From assembly GCA_002633005.1 (NCBI GenBank), contig NMRA01000075.1, positions 948,426 through 1,012,425 of the forward strand: 64,000 nt of DNA, written 5' to 3'. This stretch comes from Phoronis australis. Lineage: Eukaryota; Phoronida; Phoronidae. Positions within the stretch are counted from its first letter, which is position 1, and every line of letters starts with the position of its first letter. The notes beneath the pieces were generated by a model, which saw only the letters and a program-made list of their open reading frames with translations, made no database searches and was not told where the DNA came from. Shown in pieces: positions 63,001-64,000 of this stretch. The position numbers and the translations under genes were made by a program.

Positions 63001-63852
63001 AAAAATAACATTGTTAGCATCTCTTGTGGTTTAACTGACACACTACATGAATAACTGATGTTTAACCTTACTGACCTAAAGATGCTTTAGATGTAAGCTA
63101 AATGTCATGCTTTACCATTACCTTCTATGTTATCCCTGTTAGTTGACTTTTACTGTGACCAAAGCCTGATATCATTGCCTATTGTTTGCTTGTATGGATA
63201 TTGAACTGCCGGAAAGGTTTCTTGTCATCAGCAACATTGACAATGAAACATGACATAGTTTTGTGTGGCATGAGCTTTAAGAGCAACTCCACTCTTAAAG
63301 TGAAAAGAAACAGAATAAATAACTAAGTTGAAACGATTTTTCAAAAAACAATACTAACACCATCCCTGAAGGATTCAGGATAAATTTTGAAGGTTTGGTT
63401 TCCTAAACTTCTCTTCAAAGGCAGTTAAGTTGACTGTTATTAGTACCACCAGACCTAGTTAGGGACTATGTTGACTGTTACCAGTGCCCACCAGAAATAG
63501 TCCAGGACTAGTAGAGTTGACTACTTTCAGTACCCACCAGAACTAGTCAGAGACTAGATATAGTTGACTATTAACGATAGCCATCAGAACTGATCAGTAT
63601 AGTTGATTACTATCAATACCAACCAGAACTGATAAGTATACTAAACCAGAGAATTAGTTAGAGACTATTATATTTGGCTATGATAAGTACTCACCAGAAC
63701 TAATAAGTATAATTGACTATTATCATTATTCACCAAAACTAGTTGGAGACTAATATAGTTGACTATTATCAGTACTCACCAGAACTGATAAGTATCTCCT
63801 TGACACCTTGTTGTAAGTCTTTGAATGTCAAACCTGGTTTCAATAAGGCATC
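2945..63852 (-). CDS. TBC1D19: TBC1D19 orthologue, partial, 15 exons joined
   Basis: Join, 5' to 3': 63852-63780, 60786-60665, 59272-59198, 58552-58486, 56268-56175, 55806-55746, 55096-54985, 54503-54391, 15439-15365, 13957-13895, 13419-13257, 7392-7283, 4720-4629, 4053-3938, 3015-2945. The sum is 1407 bases, exactly 469 codons without a stop, with GT-AG at every intron and matching phases. As I recall it, human TBC1D19 has 526 residues; these exons cover all but about 35 N-terminal and 24 C-terminal residues, colinearly. The TBC domain runs from about residue 215 of the joined product (KKGCPVGLRAQLW) to about 445. TBC proteins usually stimulate GTP hydrolysis by Rab GTPases on membranes, but the Arg and Gln fingers are replaced here (DVKLT for IxxDxxR; PFHG for YxQG). 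Its Rab partner is not evident from sequence. First and last coding exons, promoter and poly(A) site are not in the window. Confidence 0.93.
3938..4053 (-). CDS. TBC1D19: TBC1D19 exon 14, TBC domain C-terminal helices
   Basis: Residues 407-446; 116 bases, phase 2 in, phase 1 out. It contains SFKWLIRAFSGYLASDQ and LLLWDRVLAYDSLEIL. The W-D-R-[IV]-L element is the classic late TBC motif found in nearly all family members, where the helix closes the domain. Strong splice sites: 'catttcag' acceptor and 'gtaagga' donor. Confidence 0.95.
4090..4335. repeat. 52-bp minisatellite, about 5 copies
   Basis: Units built on 'ccacacagttataac' + 'aagctggtgttaacac' recur every 52 bases (starts near 4091, 4143, 4195, 4247, 4299). 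It lies 40 bases into intron 13 from the acceptor of exon 14. Confidence 0.85.
4629..4720 (-). CDS. TBC1D19: TBC1D19 exon 13
   Basis: Residues 377-407; 92 bases, phase 0 in, phase 2 out. It encodes GIVSLCLLFETLLQTNEPQ and FYHLKSINAPP, equal to the human segment except for one shortened loop. In TBC domains this is the L-F-x-x-L-L-x-x-x-x-P-x-L-F-x-H-L stretch that positions the bound Rab. The donor 'gtaagt' begins directly after an incomplete proline codon and would otherwise read as a stop. Confidence 0.95.
4745..5385. repeat. About 69-bp minisatellite interrupted by a TIR element
   Basis: Copies of 'acctcttttgacttgtga' followed by 'ataagatcaaggcatga' occur at about 4753, 4868 and again at 5264, after the element at 4938-5262. 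If the element and one TA are removed, the spacing from 4868 to the next copy becomes 69 bases. This fixes the insertion boundaries independently. Confidence 0.8.
4938..5262. mobile_element. 325-bp TIR element (MITE) with TA target duplication
   Basis: The left end 'ccgagattttccgta' and the reverse complement of the right end 'ccggggttttccgta' form terminal inverted repeats. TA stands on both sides (4936-4937, 5263-5264). Inside each end is a copy of 'gcccatgggcgttt'. There is no transposase, so it is non-autonomous. TA duplications are usual for Tc1/mariner-type transposases; assignment to that group is inference. Confidence 0.8.
5850..7000. repeat. Dispersed repeat family 1, copy B
   Basis: Same ordered phrases as the copy at 590-1660, for example 'agagcaatgtggagcag', 'ccaaacttcatgaaaat' and 'ttgcttctaggggc'. 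It fills most of intron 12 upstream of exon 13. Open frames at 5847-6062 and 6484-6693 belong to the repeat. Confidence 0.6.
7283..7392 (-). CDS. TBC1D19: TBC1D19 exon 12
   Basis: Residues 340-376; 110 bases, phase 1 in, phase 0 out. It encodes VVPLCYVYNDVVLLYHVF, then RELYTRHLCKLHTISSNPQ. In the TBC fold this follows the position of the glutamine finger and corresponds to the 'A-P-L-L ... A-F-x-x-F' region. It is less like human than the flanking exons in its second half. Confidence 0.93.
7440..8200 (+). repeat. Dispersed repeat family 2, plus-strand copy
   Basis: Part of this block (7440-7810) matches 10895-11255 in inverse orientation ('tttcacttaaacagctgta', 'ttgattcccag', 'gttgatacaagtttcaca'). 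Another part (7790-8200) matches 43490-43920 in inverse orientation ('atttttacccacat', 'cgtacatgtcac'). Three copies with different end points identify a dispersed repeat of at least 760 bases. No coding frame is preserved. Confidence 0.65.
8430..10720 (-). mobile_element. Decayed BEL/Pao-type LTR retrotransposon, pol region
   Basis: Minus-strand fragments in pol order: a late reverse-transcriptase motif CVFDPLGLSWPVT (10453-10683); RNase H-like motifs HTFSDAT (10278-10466) and VDCSDVSLYWLNSDK (9984-10265), followed by TIDNSADLVTRG near 9960-10000; the integrase zinc-binding part LLPKKRWFTDLVIKRAYSH (9360-9584); CAMCKKV with the first catalytic Asp in VAIDFTGHL (9129-9350); and SNNASNF with CWGGTWE (8861-9139). 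These are hallmarks of BEL/Pao elements. Fragments lie in three frames separated by stops, and the second integrase Asp (usually S-D-N) reads Asn, so the element is dead. A purine tract on the minus strand at 8432-8443 followed by TGTG may mark the start of the 3' LTR. No 5' LTR or gag was seen. Confidence 0.75.
10895..11255 (-). repeat. Dispersed repeat family 2, inverted copy
   Basis: Inverse match to 7440-7810, including 'cacttaaacggctgta', 'ttgattcccagagt' and 'tcttcctactgcttgctgg'. The two arms bracket the BEL/Pao remnant about 3.1 kb apart. The inverted arrangement may be chance, because the family also occurs elsewhere. Confidence 0.65.
11256..12700. other. Intron 11 sequence, no gene seen
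   Basis: AT-rich intronic DNA. Small plus-strand open frames (11156-11344, 11855-12136) show no recognisable motif, no repeat match and no conserved splice context. Confidence 0.4.
12711..12770 (+). mobile_element. Possible tRNA-derived SINE head or tRNA fragment
   Basis: 'ggcagtgtggcctaagg' followed by 'gtgggttggagtcccc' and 'gcacactgc' resembles the D-arm and T-arm (A-box and B-box) of a leucine/serine-type tRNA with the anticodon part missing. It cannot fold as a complete tRNA. A tRNA-derived SINE or tRNA pseudogene is possible. No second copy was seen in the window. Confidence 0.3.
13257..13419 (-). CDS. TBC1D19: TBC1D19 exon 11, catalytic-site region
   Basis: Residues 286-340; 163 bases, phase 0 in, phase 1 out. 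It encodes FSRDTHVLEHF, SPAKSYIRGKLGVDEF, YPPSGVIPFHGFAMY. The last segment occupies the position of the glutamine finger (Y-x-Q-G) in active TBC Rab-GAPs; here it reads P-F-H-G. The exon is very close to my recollection of the human protein (SYIRGKLG and GVIPFHGF), so the change is a feature of the orthologue group and not of this copy. Confidence 0.96.
13895..13957 (-). CDS. TBC1D19: TBC1D19 exon 10, arginine-finger region
   Basis: Residues 265-285; 63 bases, both borders in phase 0. It encodes DVKLTATNDDQYFVFEDYL then YQ. In active family members this position carries I-x-x-D-x-x-R-[TS]; here D-V-K-L-T has leucine where the arginine should be. Acceptor 'ttttacag', donor 'gtatca'. Confidence 0.96.
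14195..14250. repeat. 15-bp short tandem repeat
   Basis: About three and a half copies of 'accctagaacaagac' in intron 9. Too short to say more. Confidence 0.8.
15365..15439 (-). CDS. TBC1D19: TBC1D19 exon 9
   Basis: Residues 240-264; 75 bases, both borders in phase 0. It encodes DYLYYEQLKHYVLIHDLLV then DSLVFK, which aligns with human VLYYEQLKTNVIQHDLLVD. It is separated from exon 8 by the 39-kb intron, yet reading frame and alignment continue without a missing residue. Confidence 0.96.
15441..17260. other. Intron 8 sequence, no gene seen
   Basis: AT-rich DNA with only short open frames (16384-16581, 16760-16993) that lack recognisable motifs. Confidence 0.4.
17270..18625 (-). mobile_element. 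Broken LINE (non-LTR retrotransposon) with internal RT deletion
   Basis: Minus strand. 18605-18360 encodes the first part of a LINE reverse transcriptase, with FPKEWTKSIIVLIFKGG, PENFRGISL and KIFEKILCQRLQKW. From about 18396 the frame changes and continues with the region after the catalytic core, including KILPILHYGCEIWGF and VRGEMGRYSL (to about 17760). The palm with the expected [FY]-x-D-D motif is missing, so a deletion joins the two halves near 18360. A one-base frameshift near 17757 leads into RCSAHALMIEKGRH and a zinc-binding-like CPLC...H...C (about 17560-17700); one in-frame stop precedes the end at 17411. The 3' tail runs to about 17270. It has the same orientation as the host gene. 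Confidence 0.85.
18626..19900. other. Intron 8 sequence, no gene seen
   Basis: AT-rich (local poly-A and poly-T tracts); the only open frame of note, 19520-19720, has no recognisable motif. Confidence 0.4.
19907..20120 (+). mobile_element. Left end of a TA-flanked TIR element
   Basis: TA at 19905-19906 is followed by 'ccgtactcgcccgggt' and then 'gggtgcttaa', matching the terminal plan of the elements at 46361 and 4938. I cannot place its right end with confidence; the perfect palindrome at 20122 lies within the possible interior. Confidence 0.5.
20122..20177. repeat. Perfect 56-bp palindrome
   Basis: Two 28-base arms with no spacer and no mismatch. The left arm starts 'tcagcacgccacctgttgg' and the centre is 'cacgtg'. 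It would form an uninterrupted hairpin or cruciform. No similar sequence was seen elsewhere in the window. Confidence 0.95.
20231..20844 (+). repeat. Dispersed repeat family 3, first copy at single-N join
   Basis: Nearly identical to 20957-21570, with a few substitutions and small indels, and ends exactly at the single N at 20845. This pattern fits two unmerged haplotype contigs better than a real tandem duplication. A diverged inverse copy lies at 60235-60600. The short open frames inside are shared between copies only as decayed remnants. Confidence 0.8.
20846..20956 (-). mobile_element. Terminal part of a TA-flanked TIR element
   Basis: Read on the minus strand it begins after TA with 'ccgtaatcgttcgggtt', then 'ctgggcggttaaattggcga' and 'ggtgggcggttaacc'. 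This is the same end as the element at 46361. It is truncated at the N at 20845, so only one end is present. The sequence at 20222-20231 in the preceding copy lacks it, which suggests an insertion present on one haplotype only. Confidence 0.75.
20957..21690 (+). repeat. Dispersed repeat family 3, second copy
   Basis: Duplicate of 20231-20844 that continues past the point where the first copy is cut by the N. It contains 'ctgcaaataagtgacattt', 'ggggctcacatagcc' and 'cttactggatatgg', which recur in inverse orientation at 60235-60600. Confidence 0.75.
21700..25610. other. Intron 8 sequence, no gene seen
   Basis: About 3.9 kb without recognised coding sequence or obvious repeats. The minus-strand open frame 23151-23462 (103 codons) has no motif I recognise. 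A 16-bp perfect palindrome, 'cattaccgcggtaatg', is at 22661-22676. Confidence 0.4.
25625..25790. repeat. About 97-bp tandem duplication
   Basis: 'ggaggggacgg' followed by 'aaatttttcattga' and 'tgtcaacca/agtcaacca' occurs twice, starting near 25628 and 25727. It abuts the left arm of the foldback structure. Confidence 0.7.
25788..26245. mobile_element. Foldback element with about 200-bp inverted arms
   Basis: The left arm 25788-25992 and right arm 26043-26245 are inverse copies with scattered mismatches, separated by about 50 bases. Outermost pair: 'tcaaggtacctaagctacac' against 'gtagtttaggtaccttga'; innermost pair: 'accgccaaacacggg' against 'catgtttggcagt'. Each arm is itself made of degenerate short repeats of the type 'cacggactcataaacacgg'. 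No transposase frame is present. This layout (long inverted arms of subrepeats with a small loop) is typical of foldback-type elements. Confidence 0.85.
26280..26900. repeat. Dispersed repeat family 4, tandem dimer
   Basis: Two diverged units of about 300 bases, each with 'tcaatgtacctt/catgtatcttt', 'gacatggtcac/gacatggtcat', 'aaaaatcaaat' and 'caggttttctacattcag/caggttttgtgctttcac'. A third copy lies at 34790-35060. Confidence 0.6.
27490..27660. repeat. ATT-type and GTTG-type microsatellites
   Basis: Runs of 'attactattattaata' type followed by 'gttgctgttggtgttggtg' repeats. Confidence 0.85.
27661..29660. other. Intron 8 sequence, no gene seen
   Basis: AT-rich DNA with only short open frames (28246-28440, 28707-28898), none with recognisable motifs. 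Confidence 0.4.
29673..31085. mobile_element. 1.4-kb TIR element of the TA/CCG family
   Basis: The left end after TA reads 'ccgtatttgccgtaataagc' and the right end, read inversely, 'ctgtgtttgccctaataagc'. The second haplotype copy at 31872 ends 'ccgtatttgccctaataagc', an almost exact TIR. G-rich subterminal motifs 'gggcgctta' and 'gggtgctta' lie inside both ends. The expected right-hand TA reads TT in both copies. The interior holds a decayed HIRAN-like coding fragment (30701-30918). Confidence 0.75.
30550..31358. repeat. First copy of duplicated segment ending at single N (31359)
   Basis: Bases 30550-30900 are identical to 31360-31710. After that the two copies differ by several indels, for example 13 bases missing near 31710, 'gaactgta' gained near 31767 and 17 bases missing near 31832. 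This copy stops at the N where the other continues, as expected from two unmerged allelic contigs. Confidence 0.85.
30701..30918 (+). pseudogene. HIRAN-like domain fragment, two frameshifts
   Basis: Plus-strand pieces in three frames: KEIWIPVEGEHLYGK (from 30701), then NPFDKYAVSVLKGQTIIGHV with RRKISEARRKF (to about 30852), then CIVRAKYRHSGK...IPPTM (30853-30918). The order W-x-P-x-x-G-E, N-x-x-D-x-Y-A-V-x-V, G-H-V-x-R-x-I-S fits the HIRAN-type domain (N-P-x-D-x-x-A-I-x-V ... G-x-[IV]-P) that also occurs in repetitive uncharacterised proteins of aquatic animals. It is broken and sits in a TIR element. The 120-codon minus-strand frame over the same bases is an antisense shadow. Confidence 0.6.
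31360..32145. repeat. Second copy of duplicated segment after single N
   Basis: Begins with the same bases as 30550 and runs past the point where the first copy ends ('cactttatgtg' then 'cctttgatg'). It carries the right end of the TIR element (to 31872) and the same HIRAN-like fragment at about 31511-31710. Confidence 0.85.
32400..32833. repeat. Minisatellite, 'gttatagtaagtatacac' type, first copy
   Basis: Degenerate units of roughly 60 bases built on 'aagttatagtaagtatac', 'actgtataccagagtatc' and 'gatacactatacaagcc'. The segment 32461-32832 is repeated almost exactly at 33037-33412, after the N at 33036. Confidence 0.8.
32834..33035 (+). mobile_element. LINE ORF2 C-terminal fragment at contig end
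   Basis: Continuous plus-strand frame with NQPLWFNSNLAIGGTGVFYK, PWFVKGLRFIRDM and FDVKTNFVEYNGVVSVLK. The pattern 'P-x-W-x-N-x-x-I-x-I-x-x-x-x-[VI]-F-Y-x-x-W-x-x-x-G' followed by 'N-F-x-x-Y-x-G' is typical of the region after the reverse transcriptase in several LINE groups. It starts directly after minisatellite sequence and is cut by the N at 33036. The matching minisatellite after the N (33412) lacks it. Confidence 0.75.
33037..33460. repeat. Minisatellite, 'gttatagtaagtatacac' type, second copy
   Basis: Near-exact duplicate of 32461-32832, continuing without the LINE fragment into 'gggtcagtatacattgtat'. Probably the other haplotype. Confidence 0.8.
34157..34575. repeat. 35-bp minisatellite, about 12 copies
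   Basis: Units of 'accaatatagccttggtaat' + 'gtccaacactgttgt' repeated head to tail with few changes and no spacers. Long minus-strand open frames here (34084-34646) are by-products of the array: 35 is not a multiple of three, so the same peptide words appear in rotating frames. Confidence 0.95.
34790..35060. repeat. Dispersed repeat family 4, single copy
   Basis: Matches the units at 26280-26900, for example 'ctatcgatgtacctttag', 'aaaaagtcaaaaatcaa' and 'caggctttgtactttcag'. Confidence 0.6.
36036..36527 (-). CDS. Unrecognised 163-codon frame across a 15-bp array
   Basis: ATG-initiated frame. The first 34 residues have basic residues (MTYRKKC) followed by a hydrophobic run (VSVFFCLLCILNYSIPL), which resembles a signal peptide. 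The body is about 17 repeats of a five-residue unit (PRSEL/ARSEL), then a short tail ending GLVFGLFSK. Because the unit is 15 bases and free of stops in several frames, open frames also exist on the plus strand (36041-36382, 36073-36429), so openness alone proves nothing. No splice or expression evidence. Probably not a gene; listed because of the hydrophobic leader. Confidence 0.15.
   Translation of the reverse strand: MTYRKKCLPNIKVSVFFCLLCILNYSIPLSSSSHLPSYRPAVFFVPSPVSAETKVAVLPWSELPRSELARSELARSELARSELPRSELPRSELPRSELPRSELTRSVLPRSVLPRSELLRSELLRSELPRSELPRSVLPRSVQPSSNATASTCYGLVFGLFSK
36099..36356. repeat. 15-bp GC-rich minisatellite, about 17 copies
   Basis: Units 'agctctgaccggggc' with small variants (g/c at one site, 'actgacc' in some). 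It stands out from the AT-rich surroundings. On the plus strand it can be read as repeated A-A-L-T-G. Confidence 0.95.
36890..36987 (-). mobile_element. Terminal part of a TA-flanked TIR element
   Basis: Read inversely from TA (36988-36989): 'tcgtactcgttcgggtta', then 'ccgcccatgcttggc' and repeated 'gggtgggc.gtaagcc' motifs. This is the same plan as 46361 and 20846. The other end was not found. Confidence 0.6.
38660..39676. mobile_element. Degenerate TIR element with 'gggcg.ttAcc' subterminal repeats
   Basis: Copies of 'gattacccaagcagtg', 'gggcgattacccatgcagtg' and 'gggcaattacccaaacagtg' lie near both ends. The right end 'cccgcgagtttacag' is followed by TA and is close to the TIR of 46361. 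The left end is unclear. A diverged internal duplication is seen at about 39070-39270 ('ttcaaatcggggtcg', 'aaatcacgtg'). Confidence 0.5.
39677..40990. repeat. 70-80-bp minisatellite with homogenised 70-bp core
   Basis: Flanking units of about 75-80 bases carry 'gtacctatagtcaggctgat', 'gatcttgtaaccccca' and 'tgtcttcatcagtgtgt'. From about 40440 to 40860 the array becomes almost uniform at 70 bases ('gaggttgctataaaagggtt', 'gatctcataactacccc'), one copy being 68. This fits recent expansion of one unit inside an older array. Confidence 0.9.
41409..41828 (-). CDS. Unrecognised 139-codon frame, hydrophobic
   Basis: ATG at 41828. Contains a strongly hydrophobic stretch (SLAILLFLAFPIYSLITTIV) and a second one (HVYQSLVMLLMKLSITL), as in membrane proteins. 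A possible acceptor ('ttgttccag') directly precedes the frame. I recognise no family, and a frame of this length may occur by chance in 64 kb. It could also be a transposon fragment. Confidence 0.15.
   Translation of the reverse strand: MFQDGYLLVQRIHLYWTLLGYGASMTVLSKVKSGLLQLSLAILLFLAFPIYSLITTIVCIFAHVYQSLVMLLMKLSITLSSNGWCLTLSRLALHVHYLENLMVIKVRKMIASHFNSSASKANKFYSTLFDLEYSKTFHE
41930..42540. repeat. 56-bp minisatellite, about 10 copies
   Basis: Units 'ggtatcaatgtagaagattt' + 'agatattattgtgtttggtt' + 'aactatcacataacca', decaying toward 42540. Confidence 0.9.
43490..44000 (-). repeat. Dispersed repeat family 2, third copy
   Basis: Inverse match to 7790-8200: 'atttttacccacattgg', 'cgccaattttcctaacacc', 'gcgtacatgtcac' and 'aacaaattttgctgctgcga' counterparts occur in the same order. 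Confidence 0.65.
44598..44625. repeat. 11-bp inverted repeat with 6-bp loop
   Basis: 'tacttggcgaa' - 'atttac' - 'ttcgccaagta', a perfect hairpin. It may mark the end of the repeat block to its left. Confidence 0.85.
44640..45870. other. Intron 8 sequence, no gene seen
   Basis: AT-rich DNA; one short plus-strand frame (45020-45238) without recognisable motifs. Confidence 0.4.
45880..46115. repeat. Degenerate 30-40-bp minisatellite
   Basis: About six diverged units with 'gccaggtggtgaatgtagaaa' shortened forms followed by 'ggggggatac'. Confidence 0.7.
46361..48207. mobile_element. TA-flanked TIR element, about 1.85 kb, contains N gap
   Basis: TA at 46359-46360 and 48208-48209. The left end 'ccgtaatcgttcgggtaaac' pairs with the inverse of the right end, 'ctgtaatcgtttgggttaac'. 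Both ends are followed inward by several copies of a G-rich motif of the type 'gggcggttaaccgagca'. 748 Ns (46592-47339) hide part of the interior, so a transposase frame cannot be excluded. The left end is the same as the fragment at 20846-20956. Confidence 0.85.
46592..47339. other. Assembly gap (748 N)
   Basis: Run of N inside the TIR element at 46361-48207. Open frames reported across it are meaningless. Confidence 1.
48643..48667. repeat. GTGC microsatellite
   Basis: 'gtgtgcgtgcgtgcgtgcg' run followed by 'tatatata'. Confidence 0.9.
48670..49960. other. Intron 8 sequence, no gene seen
   Basis: AT-rich DNA. The minus-strand frame 48743-48958 has no recognisable motif. Confidence 0.4.
49970..50330. 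repeat. 42-bp minisatellite, about 8 copies
   Basis: Units 'ctgttcatggtccattacca' + 'tactgagattcaccactaaa' + 'ca', with some units lacking the 'ctgagattcac' part. Confidence 0.9.
51000..52440. repeat. Dispersed repeat family 1, copy C
   Basis: Shares 'agagcaatgcaaagcgttga', 'ttgcctctatgaggcacag' and 'aaaattgcccccaggaggca' phrases with copies A (590-1660) and B (5850-7000). Internally repetitive with units of about 250-300 bases. Confidence 0.55.
52440..52933. repeat. About 104-bp minisatellite, left block
   Basis: Units containing 'gtcacatcacaagccatatg', 'aatgagcatcagactcaatg' and 'ttatttagtagataccttta'. Spacing is about 104 bases in the uniform part. The same unit resumes at 54066 after an insertion. 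Confidence 0.9.
52934..54065. mobile_element. 1.13-kb insertion splitting a minisatellite
   Basis: The minisatellite phrase 'catgtaatatgaatgatca' is broken after 'catgtaat' (52933) and resumes with 'atgaatgatcatc' at 54066. The insert begins 'agtgggcgaccagcggagcg' and ends 'cacggctccgccttccatg'. Its ends are GC-rich and partly inverse to each other, but not a clean TIR. A short tRNA-like stretch ('tcatgggttcgtctc', near 53898) may be a B-box. Type of element not identified. Confidence 0.7.
54066..54265. repeat. About 104-bp minisatellite, right block
   Basis: Two to three shortened units with 'catggtcacatcacatgtaa' and 'tatgaatgatcatcagactc', continuing the block at 52440-52933. It ends 125 bases from the exon 8 donor. 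Confidence 0.85.
54391..54503 (-). CDS. TBC1D19: TBC1D19 exon 8, start of TBC domain
   Basis: Residues 202-239; 113 bases, phase 1 in, phase 0 out. It encodes ANHSPLAQEFSKKGCPVGL then RAQLWCQILGVNLSNV. The G-x-P-x-x-L-R-[AG]-x-[LV]-W element is the first conserved TBC motif. The donor 'gtgagtaaat' opens the 39-kb intron 8. Confidence 0.96.
54985..55096 (-). CDS. TBC1D19: TBC1D19 exon 7
   Basis: Residues 165-202; 112 bases, phase 0 in, phase 1 out. It contains GIDDSSGVPQDLFDLERNK, close to human GIDDSTQVPPELFENEH. The first ten residues (RLQYSEMSIN) are diverged. Acceptor 'cctttcag', donor 'gtacat'. Confidence 0.95.
55746..55806 (-). CDS. TBC1D19: TBC1D19 exon 6
   Basis: Residues 144-164; 61 bases, phase 2 in, phase 0 out. 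It encodes YTGMWGMVQVPLPVKDTHEL, matching human LGLIQVPLKVKDIPEL. Acceptor 'gttgtag', donor 'gtaagtaa'. Confidence 0.94.
56175..56268 (-). CDS. TBC1D19: TBC1D19 exon 5
   Basis: Residues 113-144; 94 bases, phase 1 in, phase 2 out. It encodes IRPVYAPKDFLEVILALRN then QNFSHSDI, closely matching human FRPVYAPKDFLEVLINLRN. This is one of the most conserved parts outside the TBC domain. Confidence 0.96.
56480..58345. repeat. About 160-170-bp tandem array with 'aaggtcaagg' motifs
   Basis: Roughly eight to ten diverged units, each with 'gaccttgaaaataaggtca', 'attgactggtgtctg', 'cacctcagtacaaaatatga' and 'gagatattgcaccaaca' elements in order. The last units (58130-58345) are shorter. Similar 'aaggtcaaggtca' repeats are common in molluscan genomes as I recall. 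It fills most of intron 4. Confidence 0.85.
58486..58552 (-). CDS. TBC1D19: TBC1D19 exon 4
   Basis: Residues 91-113; 67 bases, phase 0 in, phase 1 out. It encodes RSEKDQRDISSKWTELGTD then TPT, aligning with human EQKELLNKWNEMGTDEP. The donor is 'gttagt', weaker than the others. Confidence 0.93.
59198..59272 (-). CDS. TBC1D19: TBC1D19 exon 3
   Basis: Residues 66-90; 75 bases, both borders in phase 0. It encodes VNWEKRILKSLNSMCTELS then VPLAKR, almost equal to human SWEKRILKSLNSMCTELSI. Its plus-strand complement has no meaning; this exon is too short to stand out as an open frame. Confidence 0.96.
60235..60600 (-). repeat. Dispersed repeat family 3, inverse diverged copy
   Basis: Inverse match to 20540-20845 and 21260-21600: 'ctgcaaataggtgacattt', 'tgggggctcacataa' and 'ttcttactggatacg' in the same order. 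It lies next to exon 2 on its 3' side. Confidence 0.7.
60665..60786 (-). CDS. TBC1D19: TBC1D19 exon 2
   Basis: Residues 25-65; 122 bases, phase 1 in, phase 0 out. It encodes GVERKLRNAVYSRMQ, a cysteine-containing loop (KCCSACHP) and HYKEPLTYIRKAQ. Human has WEKKLQNAVYSEL and KEPLVYMRKAQ; the loop between them is diverged. The first codon is split with exon 1. Confidence 0.94.
61000..63410. other. Intron 1 sequence, no gene seen
   Basis: A 131-codon plus-strand frame at 60965-61360 overlaps another frame of similar size and has no motif I recognise. 61640-61690 holds a phrase of the type 'gggggaggtctgggggtgg' followed by 'aacctccctctcgcc', which looks like a G-rich dispersed repeat. 61960-62640 has two diverged motifs with 'cttgccca.ttggcaag'. 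No host exon of TBC1D19 is expected here. Confidence 0.4.
63420..63800. repeat. Minisatellite containing copies of the exon 1 splice donor
   Basis: About eight diverged units of roughly 45-60 bases built on 'gactattatcagtac', 'tcaccagaactgataag' and 'agagactaatatagtt'. The last unit includes the true junction at 63779/63780. Read on the minus strand, upstream units repeat the final 10-15 exon bases followed by GT. Confidence 0.85.
63780..63852 (-). CDS. TBC1D19: TBC1D19 exon 1 in window (second coding exon or later)
   Basis: Residues 1-24 of the joined product plus one base; 73 bases, phase 0 in, phase 1 out. It encodes DALLKPGLTFKDLQQGVKE then ILISS, aligning with human RPEIKLESLKEDIKEFFKISG around residues 38-58. 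It has an acceptor ('attttcag') and no start codon, so the first coding exon lies beyond base 64000. The donor 'gtgagtac' is embedded in a minisatellite. Confidence 0.92.
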
Positions 63853-64000
63853 CTGAAAATACAACTGTCAGCAGTAACGAACCCTAAAACTAGAAATTAG
63901 CAATACTATCAATATCAAATCATGTCAAAAGTGCTTATTTAATAAACTTCCGGTGGGCATTACTTTCAATATATATATAACTCTGATTTGAGATAATGGA

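Overview
This is a stretch of animal nuclear DNA, not microbial. It is AT-rich, has almost no long open frames, carries short exons with GT-AG introns, and is crowded with minisatellites, LINE and LTR-element remnants and terminal-inverted-repeat (TIR) elements. The long array at 56.5-58.3 kb built around 'aaggtcaagg' blocks, the element types and the strength of the protein match point to a marine invertebrate, perhaps a mollusc or other spiralian. The phylum is inference; only 'metazoan' is firm. The one protein-coding gene I can establish is the orthologue of vertebrate TBC1D19 (TBC1 domain family member 19), on the minus strand across the whole window. Fifteen exons (63852 down to 2945) join in frame into 469 codons; every junction is GT-AG and the phases agree. 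The first coding exon lies beyond base 64000 and the last short coding exon probably lies before base 1. Layout by intron, in transcript order (high to low coordinate). Introns 1-7 (63.8-54.4 kb) are 0.4-3 kb each and hold a minisatellite that has amplified an exon's own splice donor (63.4-63.8 kb), the 'aaggtcaagg' array (56.5-58.3 kb) and a copy of a dispersed repeat (60.2-60.6 kb). Intron 8 is about 39 kb (54390-15440), interrupts the TBC domain, and is a repeat reservoir. It holds a 1.1-kb insertion inside a minisatellite, a family of TA-flanked TIR elements (one of which contains a 748-base N gap), a 15-bp array open in several frames, a foldback element, a perfect 56-bp palindrome, a broken LINE, a fragment of a HIRAN-like coding domain, and three single-N joins where the sequence before the N is repeated after it (probable unmerged haplotypes). 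Intron 11 (13256-7393) holds a decayed BEL/Pao-type LTR retrotransposon; introns 12-14 hold minisatellites and a clean 325-bp TIR element with a TA target duplication. TBC1D19 is a member of the Tre2-Bub2-Cdc16 family of Rab GTPase-activating-like proteins; both catalytic finger residues are replaced here, which argues against ordinary Rab-GAP catalysis. I found no convincing second host gene, no rRNA, no intact tRNA and no CRISPR array.
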